A stretch of 64,000 bases of DNA from assembly GCF_000814475.1 (NCBI RefSeq), contig NZ_JSVC01000021.1:177530-241529 (forward strand). Direction: 5' to 3'. The notes below the pieces were generated by a model that ran no database searches, was not told where the DNA came from, and was given only the letters and a program-made list of their open reading frames with translations. Within the stretch, counting starts at the first letter, position 1. The number at the start of each line of letters is the position of its first letter. This DNA is from Flavihumibacter solisilvae (GTDB lineage: Bacteria > Bacteroidota > Bacteroidia > Chitinophagales > Chitinophagaceae). The position numbers and the translations under genes were made by a program. Shown here piece by piece: positions 34,982-43,414 of this stretch.

Positions 34982-35856
34982 TCAGTTATAATCCGAAGGA
35001 CTGGCTTACTGTCCTTTTCCGCCTTCATAAAACGGATACGGTAAGAAAGCTGTTTCCGTTAATTTTAATTATTTCCGCATATTCCGGCCTGGTCGCATAC
35101 GTGGAGGTTGAAGTACTTAAAATTTCTGATAACCGCTTCCTGAAGAACATATCAGTGATGCATAACCTTCTCGGCTTTGCAATTTCCATGTTGCTTGTAT
35201 TCCGCACGAATACGGCCTATGACAGGTGGTGGGAAGGTCGCAAACTTTGGGGCGCGCTTACCAACAACAGTCGAAACCTGGCAATGAAAATTGAGGCTAT
35301 GCTGCCGGTTGATGACAAAGTAAACCGCGCGTTTTTTCGCAAGACCATTCCATTATACGCGGCAATGCTCAGGGATCATCTCAGGACAGAGACCACCCGG
35401 CTCGCTCTTGATGAGGTGGACCACCCCGAACTTGATTTCGATCATAACCGGCACCTGCCTAACCAGGTAGCGCTGCTCATGAACAGGCGTGTTCAGGAGC
35501 TTTACAGGAACATGGTGATCACAGGCGACCAGCTCATTACCCTGAACGCCGAACTGTTGTCATACACTGACATTTGCGGGGCATGTGAACGGATCAAAAA
35601 CACACCGATACCATATTCCTACAGTGTGTTCATAAAAAAATTCATCTTTCTATATATTATTACGCTGCCACTTGGATTTGTATTCAACCTTGGCTACCTG
35701 GTGATACCGGTAGTTGCATTCATTTTTTATGTGCTGGCCAGCCTTGAACTTATTGCCGAAGAAATCGAAGACCCTTTTGGGGGCGATGCGAACGATGTCC
35801 CTACTGAAAAAATCGCTGCCAATATCAGGATCCATGTAAATGAGATCATCCACTGA
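34978..35856 (+). CDS. Bestrophin family ion channel
   Basis: 292 residues. Hallmark 'LVFRTNTAYDRWWEGRKLWG' after the first helix, 'NSRNLAMKIEAML', a central helical region, and two C-terminal membrane helices ('FIFLYIITLPLGFVFNLGYL', 'VIPVVAFIFYVLASLELIAE') followed by 'EIEDPFGGDANDVP'. Bacterial bestrophins form pentameric channels (some conduct sodium rather than chloride). Start codon overlaps the fmt stop; DUF4403 follows after one base. Confidence 0.93.
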   Translation: MISYNPKDWLTVLFRLHKTDTVRKLFPLILIISAYSGLVAYVEVEVLKISDNRFLKNISVMHNLLGFAISMLLVFRTNTAYDRWWEGRKLWGALTNNSRNLAMKIEAMLPVDDKVNRAFFRKTIPLYAAMLRDHLRTETTRLALDEVDHPELDFDHNRHLPNQVALLMNRRVQELYRNMVITGDQLITLNAELLSYTDICGACERIKNTPIPYSYSVFIKKFIFLYIITLPLGFVFNLGYLVIPVVAFIFYVLASLELIAEEIEDPFGGDANDVPTEKIAANIRIHVNEIIH

Positions 35857-35857
35857 C

Positions 35858-37279
35858 ATGACTCAAATGAACAACCGAATTTATTTTGTCCTGGCCTTTC
35901 TGGTCGCCTGCAGCCTCAGCAGCTGTTCGGCATCAAAGAAAAAAGCTTCACCTTCTGCGGCAGCGCCTGTTCGCGTTCTTCCGACGCTGCCTGAGTCGGA
36001 ACTTTACCTGCCGGTTAAGGTGGTAATAAAGCCATTTCTGAAGCATGCAGAAAGCCTGGCTCCCAGGGAACTCACCTCCACGGGCTGGCCGGAATATTTC
36101 CAGACCGGCTGCGACTTCAGGTACAAATACCGGTTCATCCGATCTGCATTCCAGTTTACCTGCGTAAATAACAGGGTCCAGGTAAACATGAGTGGTGTTT
36201 ACCAGATAGCCGGCAGCAAAACGGTGTGCGCAATGGGGCAGCCAGTGTATCCCTGGGTAGGCGGCAGCTGTGGATTTGGTAATGAACCAATGCGAAAGGT
36301 CAATATTACGCTGCGGTCCGATCTTCAATTCACTCCAGATTACCGGCTGCGGACTGTTACACGGGCGGAGAAAGTGCAAGCCGTAGACCGCTGCCTGGTT
36401 ACGTTGTTTAAGACAGATGTAACACAACAGGTACTCGACAGTATAGCGGCATCGATAAATGCTTTTGGTAAATCTGTCGATGCTATGGTCAGTGGCATCA
36501 ATTTCGATAACTACCTGCAACCAATAGCCGAAAAGGCTGGCAAGAAAATCCCTCTCAGCACATATGGTTACATGAAACTTAATGCCAGCGCCGTCAGACT
36601 GGGTGCAGTCAATTATTCGGGTGACACACTCCGCTTTACGGCAGGTGTTTCCTGTTATCCGGAAGTCAGTTCAGACAGCATCAATTATTCTGTTACCCGC
36701 CACCTGCCGCCACTTACCGGAACTACCTCAGGTAATGGCTTCAATCTAACGGCTAATGCAAAATATGACTATACCACGATCGACACACTGCTTACCAAAA
36801 CGCTTCGGAACCGGGAATTTGAAGTTAAAGGTGAGAAGATCAGGATAGTTTCCGTTAACGTGCGTGGACTTGACGGCTACAAGGTGGAATTCCGGATCCA
36901 GTTTACCGGAACAAAAAGGGGTACTCTCTTCCTGAAGGGTACACCCGAGCTGGATACTGCACTGCAGGTTCTTTCAGTTCCCGACCTTGAATACGACCTG
37001 AATTCGTCGAGCCTTGCATTACAGCTCGGTAAAACATTCTTTTCACGAAAGATCCTCGAAAACCTGCGTAACCAGGCAAGGATAAATGTGACAGAACTGT
37101 ACACAAAGAACAAATCCCGGATTGACAGCCAGTTCAACCGCATCATTACAGACGGAGTAACTTTACAGGGCAGTACACAAGGACTGAAATTGACCGGATT
37201 GGTCATCAATCGCGACAATGTTCAGGTGCAGGCAAACCTGAAGGGGAACGCCGGCCTGGTCATTTCAAATATCCCGTAA
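35858..37279 (+). CDS. DUF4403 family lipoprotein
   Basis: 473 residues from ATG 35858, directly after the bestrophin stop; an ATG at 35840 would lie inside that gene. A lipoprotein signal ends at Cys23 ('LSSC'). The rest is largely beta with two internally similar halves, consistent with the tubular lipid-binding protein fold assumed for DUF4403, including 'ESLAPRELTSTGWPEYFQTG' near the N-terminus and 'YLPVKVVIKPFLK' before it. Biological role unknown; probable outer-membrane-anchored periplasmic protein. Confidence 0.85.
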   Translation: MTQMNNRIYFVLAFLVACSLSSCSASKKKASPSAAAPVRVLPTLPESELYLPVKVVIKPFLKHAESLAPRELTSTGWPEYFQTGCDFRYKYRFIRSAFQFTCVNNRVQVNMSGVYQIAGSKTVCAMGQPVYPWVGGSCGFGNEPMRKVNITLRSDLQFTPDYRLRTVTRAEKVQAVDRCLVTLFKTDVTQQVLDSIAASINAFGKSVDAMVSGINFDNYLQPIAEKAGKKIPLSTYGYMKLNASAVRLGAVNYSGDTLRFTAGVSCYPEVSSDSINYSVTRHLPPLTGTTSGNGFNLTANAKYDYTTIDTLLTKTLRNREFEVKGEKIRIVSVNVRGLDGYKVEFRIQFTGTKRGTLFLKGTPELDTALQVLSVPDLEYDLNSSSLALQLGKTFFSRKILENLRNQARINVTELYTKNKSRIDSQFNRIITDGVTLQGSTQGLKLTGLVINRDNVQVQANLKGNAGLVISNIP

Positions 37280-37281
37280 GT

Positions 37282-37665
37282 CTAAAGTGCGTCGAACCAC
37301 AGTGGGGCATTATTATCCCAATCGCCGTTATAATTGATGAACAGTTCTTCGCCCGCTTCAATATCGCGAACTGTTTTTACACTGATAAGGTGGGCATCAA
37401 AATCCATTTCATATTCGCAATTGCTGGAATAGCTATGGTTATAAAGGGGTATATAGCCAAGAGCCATGCAACAGTCCTGAAGGTCTTCTCCCCATTCGAA
37501 AATATAATCGTGAAGTTTTGTCTGGTCAAGAAGTTTCCGGTCCCCGTCGGATAAAACGATCACCGGACTGATCTCCACCAAAGTATTGGCAGGTATAGAT
37601 TCACTGGTAAAAACGCCCCGGCCCATTGTATCGGTTGGAGCTACCAGTAAGCAAGGCAAAATCAT
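37282..37665 (-). CDS. SET domain protein
   Basis: 127 residues from ATG 37665; longer starts up to 37755 would run into mgtE on the other strand. It is a minimal SET domain: 'TMGRGVFTSESIPANTLVEI', 'YIPLYNHSYSSNCEYEMD' (NHS motif, SAM and lysine pocket) and 'EAGEELFINYNGDW' (active-site Tyr). SET proteins are lysine methyltransferases best known for histones; bacterial small forms are known and their targets are mostly undefined. It converges with DUF4403 (2-base gap) and is divergent from mgtE. Confidence 0.87.
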   Translation of the reverse strand: MILPCLLVAPTDTMGRGVFTSESIPANTLVEISPVIVLSDGDRKLLDQTKLHDYIFEWGEDLQDCCMALGYIPLYNHSYSSNCEYEMDFDAHLISVKTVRDIEAGEELFINYNGDWDNNAPLWFDAL

Positions 37666-37690
37666 GCTGCAATATAAAGCCGTAAGCTTG

Positions 37691-37698
37691 TAAATTTG
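37691..37698 (+). promoter_or_regulatory. -7 element at the mgtE start
   Basis: TAAATTTG matches TAnnTTTG and ends 4 bases before the ATG at 37703. No -33 is obvious. Confidence 0.4.
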
Positions 37699-37702
37699 GT
37701 GC

Positions 37703-39094
37703 ATGTCTGAAGAACTGGAAGCAATATCTATACAGGAACAGTTTGAGTCGGTCATTCAGACGGAGGATAAGCTGCGTATAAGGGAATTTCTGAATAATCA
37801 GAATATCAGTGACGTTGCAGTACTGATTAGCGAATATGATGAATTTGCCAGCCAGATCATCAGCAACATGAGCATGCATCGTGCCGTCAGTGTGTTTAAG
37901 ATTCTTGACATTTCGTTTCAGAAACAAATCATCAAAGAGCTTCCTGCGTATAAGTCCGCCGAACTGCTGAATGAACTGGCTGCCGATGACCGGACCAGCT
38001 TCCTGGAGGAATTACCCAGTGAAGTGGTGAAAGAACTCATCAAAACACTTAATCCCGAGGAAAGAAAAATAACCCTTTCGCTGCTTGGTTACCCCGAGGG
38101 CAGCGTGGGCAGGTTGATGACACCGGACTACATTGCGGTCCGGAACAACTGGACAATGGCGCGTGTACTCGAGCATATCCGGACGGTGGGGAAGGATAGT
38201 GAAACCATTGACGTGATCTATGTATTGAATGAAATGGGTCAATTCGTTGATGACATGCGGATCAGGGAAGTGATCCTGGCCAGTCCGGATAAAATCGTCA
38301 GCGACCTGATCGATAACCGGTATGTGTTTTTAAAAGTTACAGACGACCAGGAAGTCGCCAACCAGATTTTCAAAATGAATAACCGGATGGCCTTGCCGGT
38401 ACTCGACGAGAACCATATTCTCCTCGGAATTGTAACCATTGATGACGTGCTGTGGGTGGCGAATGAAGAATTCAGTGAGGATATTCAGAAAATTGGTGGT
38501 ACAGAAGCCCTTGACGAGCCATACCTGGAAATGCCATTGCTGAAACTATTCCAGAAAAGAATCGTCTGGCTGGTTGTCCTTTTTCTCGGAGAAATGCTAA
38601 CTGCGACCGCCATGGGATATTTTGAGGATGAGATCACCAAGGCAGTGGTGCTGGCTCTGTTTGTGCCATTAATTATTTCAAGCGGTGGAAACAGCGGTTC
38701 ACAGGCTTCCACGCTTATTATCCAGGCAATGGCTGTGGGCGAAATACACGTTGGTGACTGGTGGCGCGTTCTTCGCCGTGAATTGCTTTCCGGGCTGTTG
38801 CTGGGTAGTGTGCTGGGTATTATCGGGTTCCTGCGGGTTCTGGTATGGTCACAGTTTTTTCCGGATGTATATGGTCCCTATTATTTATTCATCGCCATTG
38901 CGGTGGGAGTTTCCCTGGTCGGTGTTGTGCTTTGGGGTACATTAAGCGGTTCCATGCTTCCGCTGGTTCTCAAGCGCGCCGGAGCAGACCCTGCCGTTTC
39001 CTCCGCTCCTTTTGTAGCAACTATGGTTGATGTTACGGGCCTGATCATTTATTTTTCTGTGGCATATTTTTTTCTCAGAGGCCTGTTGCTTTAA
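37703..39094 (+). CDS. mgtE: Magnesium transporter MgtE
   Basis: 463 residues. MgtE_N superhelical domain (about 20-125, '[19 protein letters not shown]'), a CBS pair (about 130-255, '[20 protein letters not shown]' and '[20 protein letters not shown]'), then five membrane helices with the channel motif '[19 protein letters not shown]' and '[20 protein letters not shown]'. It imports magnesium and is gated by the CBS domains. The S9 peptidase gene follows 30 bases later but is functionally unrelated. Confidence 0.96.
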   Translation: MSEELEAISIQEQFESVIQTEDKLRIREFLNNQNISDVAVLISEYDEFASQIISNMSMHRAVSVFKILDISFQKQIIKELPAYKSAELLNELAADDRTSFLEELPSEVVKELIKTLNPEERKITLSLLGYPEGSVGRLMTPDYIAVRNNWTMARVLEHIRTVGKDSETIDVIYVLNEMGQFVDDMRIREVILASPDKIVSDLIDNRYVFLKVTDDQEVANQIFKMNNRMALPVLDENHILLGIVTIDDVLWVANEEFSEDIQKIGGTEALDEPYLEMPLLKLFQKRIVWLVVLFLGEMLTATAMGYFEDEITKAVVLALFVPLIISSGGNSGSQASTLIIQAMAVGEIHVGDWWRVLRRELLSGLLLGSVLGIIGFLRVLVWSQFFPDVYGPYYLFIAIAVGVSLVGVVLWGTLSGSMLPLVLKRAGADPAVSSAPFVATMVDVTGLIIYFSVAYFFLRGLLL

Positions 39095-39124
39095 TATATT
39101 TAGAAAAACTGCATCAATTTTCAC

Positions 39125-41497
39125 ATGAAAAGAATGGTATTACCCCTGCTGTTGATGTTTTCTTTAGCCGGACAAACTCAGCAGCCGGCACCAGAATTAA
39201 CTGTCGACATGATCATGCGCGACCCCAAATGGATCGGAACATCTCCTTCGAATCCTTTCTGGTCTAATGAAGGCAGGTTGTATTTCAGCTGGAACCCAGA
39301 AAAGGCACTCAGCGATTCTCTATATTTCGCTATGCCCGGTGCAAGCCCTGTAAAGGCAAGCTGGGCGGACAGGCAGGCGCTTGTTGATCACGCCGATTGC
39401 GAATACAATAAGGCGGGTAACGCTTACACCTATGTGAAAAACGGAGATGTCTTTTACGTGACACTGAAACCATTCCGCCAATTGAAAGTGACCCAGACTT
39501 TGGAACCGGAAACCATGAGCCATTTTGCCTTCAATGATATGAAACTGGTTTTCCTCCGCTCCCAAAACCTGTTTTCCTGGGATTTGAAAACAGGGGAAAC
39601 TGTCCAGTTGACGAATTTCCAGAAAGGCGCTGCGCCTGCAAAGGATGCAAAAAAAGACGGCATACAGGAAAAATGGCTGAAAGATGATCAGCTTAAATAT
39701 TTCGAAGTCCTTCGCTTACGAAAAAACAAAAGGGAAGTTGGTGATTCACTGCAAAAGCAATTTTCAGGCAAACCTCTTCGGGCAATTTACCTGGAAGAAA
39801 AGAATGTTGGTATGGTGTCAATAAGCGCGGATGGACGGTTTATAAGTTACCGGCTGACAAAACCGGCAGTTAGCGCCCGTTCCACTATCGTGCCGAATTA
39901 TGTAACTGAAAGTGGCTTCACGGAAGACATCCCCGCCCGGACAAAGGTCGGCGCTCCCAGTACAAGCCAGGAACTCTTCATCTTTGATACCAGGCTTGAT
40001 ACTATTTTCCAGGTCACAACTGACTCCCTGCCGGGAATCCGTAATGCACCTGAATACTTCAAAGACTATCCGGGCCAGCAGGCTGACCAGCAAAAGAAGA
40101 ATGCACCCCGAACCTCAAATTTCACCGCATTGACCTGGTCGCCCTCAGGTTACCGCGCTGTTGCGGACATTCGCTCTACAGATAACAAAGACCGCTGGCT
40201 GGTATTGGTGAATGGCTTAACCGGTAAATATTCAGTTCTCGACCACCAGCATGATTCTGCCTGGATCGGCGGACCCGGGATCGGAGGTTCTTATGGCGGG
40301 GGGAATTACGGCTGGCTGGACGCGGAACATTTCTGGTTTCAATCTGAAAAAACCGGCTTTAGTCACCTTTACCGGGTTTCCGTTAGTACGGCGGAGATCA
40401 GGCCACTGACATCCGGAAAATTTGAGATCCAGAATGCCCGGCTGTCAGCGAACCGGCAGTTTTTCTATCTCACGAGTAACGAAGTGCACCCGGGCGAACA
40501 GCATTTTTACCGCCTCCCAGTAAACGGCGGAACTATGGAAAGGATCACTTCAATGACGGGAGCCAACCAGGTCACGATTTCACCTGATGAGAAAAAGGTT
40601 GCCATCCTGTACTCTTACAGCAATAAGCCATGGGAATTGTACCTGCAGGACAACAAGCCTGGAAGCAAAGCGGTACAGGTAACAAATAAAGCAGTGAGTG
40701 AAGCATTCGCCGGCTACCCATGGCGCGATCCTGAGCTTGTCACATTCAAAGCCCGCGACGGTGCAACTGTGTATGCACGTTTATATAAGCCTTCAAATCC
40801 ACACCCCTCCCGCCCTGCGGTGATCTTTGTTCATGGCGCAGGGTATCTGCAAAATGTACATAAATGGTGGAGCAGCTATTTCCGTGAATATATGTTCCAT
40901 AACCTGCTGGCGGACAAAGGTTATACGGTTCTGGATATCGATTATCGTGCAAGTTCAGGATATGGCCGGGACTGGCGGACCGGAATCTATCGTTTTATGG
41001 GTGGGAAAGACCTTACTGATCACATTGACGGCGCAGGCTGGCTGGTTAATAACCAGGGGGTGAATGCCCGAAACATCGGAATTTATGGTGGGTCGTATGG
41101 TGGCTTCATAACCCTTATGGCAATGTTTACAACACCTGGCGTTTTTGCCTCGGGGGCGGCTTTGCGGCCAGTTACCGACTGGGCACATTACAATCATGGT
41201 TATACCTCGAATATCCTGAATGAGCCCGTAACAGACAGTATTGCTTACAGGCGGAGTTCCCCCATTTACCATGCAGAGGGTTTTAAAGGCAACCTGCTGA
41301 TTTGCCACGGTATGGTGGATGTAAATGTTCACTATGAGGACGTGGTAAGGTTGGGACAGCGACTGATCGAACTGGGAAAGGAAAACTGGGAAATTGCGTC
41401 TTATCCCGTGGAAGACCATGGCTTCGTGGAACCCAGCAGCTGGACCGACGAATACAAGCGTATCCTGAAACTATTCGAGCAAACATTAAAACAATAA
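39125..41497 (+). CDS. Secreted prolyl oligopeptidase family (S9) serine peptidase
   Basis: 790 residues with a short signal peptide ending 'SLAGQTQ'. The N-terminal two thirds form a beta-propeller with DPP-IV/S9B features ('VGMVSISADGRFISYR', 'LTWSPSGYRAVADI'). The C-terminal alpha/beta hydrolase contains the triad: Ser657 in 'IYGGSYGGFITLM', Asp732 in 'HGMVDVNVHYED' and His765 in 'VEDHGF'. It probably removes dipeptides or cleaves short peptides in the periplasm. Complete; no sign of damage. Confidence 0.94.
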   Translation: MKRMVLPLLLMFSLAGQTQQPAPELTVDMIMRDPKWIGTSPSNPFWSNEGRLYFSWNPEKALSDSLYFAMPGASPVKASWADRQALVDHADCEYNKAGNAYTYVKNGDVFYVTLKPFRQLKVTQTLEPETMSHFAFNDMKLVFLRSQNLFSWDLKTGETVQLTNFQKGAAPAKDAKKDGIQEKWLKDDQLKYFEVLRLRKNKREVGDSLQKQFSGKPLRAIYLEEKNVGMVSISADGRFISYRLTKPAVSARSTIVPNYVTESGFTEDIPARTKVGAPSTSQELFIFDTRLDTIFQVTTDSLPGIRNAPEYFKDYPGQQADQQKKNAPRTSNFTALTWSPSGYRAVADIRSTDNKDRWLVLVNGLTGKYSVLDHQHDSAWIGGPGIGGSYGGGNYGWLDAEHFWFQSEKTGFSHLYRVSVSTAEIRPLTSGKFEIQNARLSANRQFFYLTSNEVHPGEQHFYRLPVNGGTMERITSMTGANQVTISPDEKKVAILYSYSNKPWELYLQDNKPGSKAVQVTNKAVSEAFAGYPWRDPELVTFKARDGATVYARLYKPSNPHPSRPAVIFVHGAGYLQNVHKWWSSYFREYMFHNLLADKGYTVLDIDYRASSGYGRDWRTGIYRFMGGKDLTDHIDGAGWLVNNQGVNARNIGIYGGSYGGFITLMAMFTTPGVFASGAALRPVTDWAHYNHGYTSNILNEPVTDSIAYRRSSPIYHAEGFKGNLLICHGMVDVNVHYEDVVRLGQRLIELGKENWEIASYPVEDHGFVEPSSWTDEYKRILKLFEQTLKQ

Positions 41498-41554
41498 TCC
41501 ATAATATTGTTACTGAAAGTACCTTAACAACTAACAAAAAGCACCATTGACCTT

Positions 41555-43390
41555 ATGTGTGGAATTGTAGCGTACATAGGCCACAGGGAGGCCTACCCTG
41601 TCATCTTAAAGGGACTGAAACGACTCGAATACCGTGGTTATGACAGTGCGGGCGTAGCCCTGCTGAACAGCGGCCTTAAAGTGTATAAAAAACAAGGGAA
41701 AGTCGCGGACCTGGAAGACACCCTCGTAGGAAAAGACCTTCATGCCAATATTGGAATCGGCCATACGCGTTGGGCCACCCATGGTGAACCTTGCGACCGC
41801 AATGCTCACCCTCATACTTCCCGGAATGGAAAGCTGAGTATGATTCACAATGGTATTATTGAAAATTATGCCCAGATTAAAAGCGAACTGATCAAAAAAG
41901 GGTACAATTTCACCAGCGATACAGACACAGAAGTTTTACTCAACTTCATCGATGACATTCATACAAACAATGGTGGCGCATTGGAAGAAGCTGTGCGTAT
42001 TGCACTGAAACGGGTGGTGGGCGCATACGTGATAGTACTGCTTGACGCCGACAATCCGGATACTTTGATTGCAGCACGCAAGGGCTCGCCTCTTGTAATT
42101 GGAATAGGCAAGGGTGAGCATTTTCTTGCCAGCGATGCTTCACCAATTATCGAGTATACAAAGGAGGTGGTTTATGTTAATGACTATGAACTGGCCATCA
42201 TTAAAGCTGATGAACTTATATTAAAGAACCTCGGTAATGAAAAAGTAAGTCCCTTTATTACCAAGCTTGACATGGAAATGGCCGCCATTGAAAAGGGCGG
42301 ATATGATCATTTCATGCTGAAAGAAATCTTTGAACAACCCAATACCATTTTTGACTGTCTGCGTGGACGTCTTGATGCAACAGGTGGCACTATCACGATG
42401 AGCGGTATACAGAAATACGCTGATCAGCTGACAACCGCCAACCGCATCATCATGATTGCCTGCGGAACCAGCTGGCACGCCGGACTGGTGGCAGAGTACA
42501 TCTTTGAGGAGGTAACAAGGATTCCGGTTGAAGTTGAATATGCGTCGGAATTTCGCTACCGTAACCCGATCATAAACAAGGGTGATGTTATCATTGCTAT
42601 TTCACAAAGCGGGGAAACGGCCGACACCCTGGTTGCAATAGAAACTGCCAAGGAAAAGGGCGCCATCATACTTGGCGTGGTCAACGTAGTTGGATCGTCA
42701 ATCGCAAGGGCTTCACACGGCGGTGCATATACGCATGCTGGCCCTGAGATTGGAGTGGCCAGCACCAAGGCATTTACTGCTCAACTTGCAGTGCTTACAA
42801 TGATTGCGCTGAAGATCGGCTATATAAAGGGTACACTGACCGAGAAACGTTATATGCACCTGCTGAATGAACTTAACGATGTTCCGGAAAAAGTGGCAAC
42901 AGCCCTGATGCAAAAAGATAAAATCCGGGAGATTGCTTCTAAATATAAGAATGCCTCGGATTCGCTTTACCTTGGGCGTGGGTATAATTTCCCCGTTGCC
43001 CTGGAAGGTGCACTTAAACTAAAAGAGATCTCCTACATACACGCAGAAGGATATCCTGCTGCTGAAATGAAGCATGGGCCGATCGCCCTGGTGGATGAAA
43101 AACTTCCTGTATTTTTTGTTGCGACAAAAGATAGTTTCCATGAGAAAGTACTGAGCAATATGCAGGAAATCAAGGCAAGAAAGGGAAAAGTAATTGCCGT
43201 AGTGAGCGAAGGTGATGATGCAGCCTCTGCGCTTGCGGACGACACTATAACGGTTCCTTACGCGGACGAACTCATTGCTCCCATGATCAACGTTATTCCT
43301 ATGCAGTTGCTTGCCTATTATATAGGTGTGTCTAAAGGTTATGACGTTGACAAGCCGCGGAACCTGGCGAAAAGCGTAACTGTAGAATAA
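41555..43390 (+). CDS. glmS: Glutamine-fructose-6-phosphate aminotransferase (isomerizing)
   Basis: 611 residues. Starts 'MCGIVAYIGHREAYPVIL' with catalytic Cys2 of the class II amidotransferase, 'GIGHTRWATHGEP', then two SIS domains: 'ACGTSWHAGLVAEYIFEE', 'AISQSGETADTLVAIETAKE', and C-terminal 'YPAAEMKHGPIALVDE' and 'DKPRNLAKSVTVE'. It makes glucosamine-6-phosphate, the entry to UDP-GlcNAc. No glmS ribozyme is recognisable upstream, as expected outside Firmicutes. DUF4954 follows after 24 bases. Confidence 0.97.
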   Translation: MCGIVAYIGHREAYPVILKGLKRLEYRGYDSAGVALLNSGLKVYKKQGKVADLEDTLVGKDLHANIGIGHTRWATHGEPCDRNAHPHTSRNGKLSMIHNGIIENYAQIKSELIKKGYNFTSDTDTEVLLNFIDDIHTNNGGALEEAVRIALKRVVGAYVIVLLDADNPDTLIAARKGSPLVIGIGKGEHFLASDASPIIEYTKEVVYVNDYELAIIKADELILKNLGNEKVSPFITKLDMEMAAIEKGGYDHFMLKEIFEQPNTIFDCLRGRLDATGGTITMSGIQKYADQLTTANRIIMIACGTSWHAGLVAEYIFEEVTRIPVEVEYASEFRYRNPIINKGDVIIAISQSGETADTLVAIETAKEKGAIILGVVNVVGSSIARASHGGAYTHAGPEIGVASTKAFTAQLAVLTMIALKIGYIKGTLTEKRYMHLLNELNDVPEKVATALMQKDKIREIASKYKNASDSLYLGRGYNFPVALEGALKLKEISYIHAEGYPAAEMKHGPIALVDEKLPVFFVATKDSFHEKVLSNMQEIKARKGKVIAVVSEGDDAASALADDTITVPYADELIAPMINVIPMQLLAYYIGVSKGYDVDKPRNLAKSVTVE

Positions 43391-43414
43391 GGATCATCAA
43401 CCCAATTTCGGATT

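Noticed and set aside
41498..41554. glmS ribozyme in the glmS leader
   Set aside because: Only 57 bases separate the genes and no ribozyme core is recognisable; the ribozyme is mainly Firmicute.
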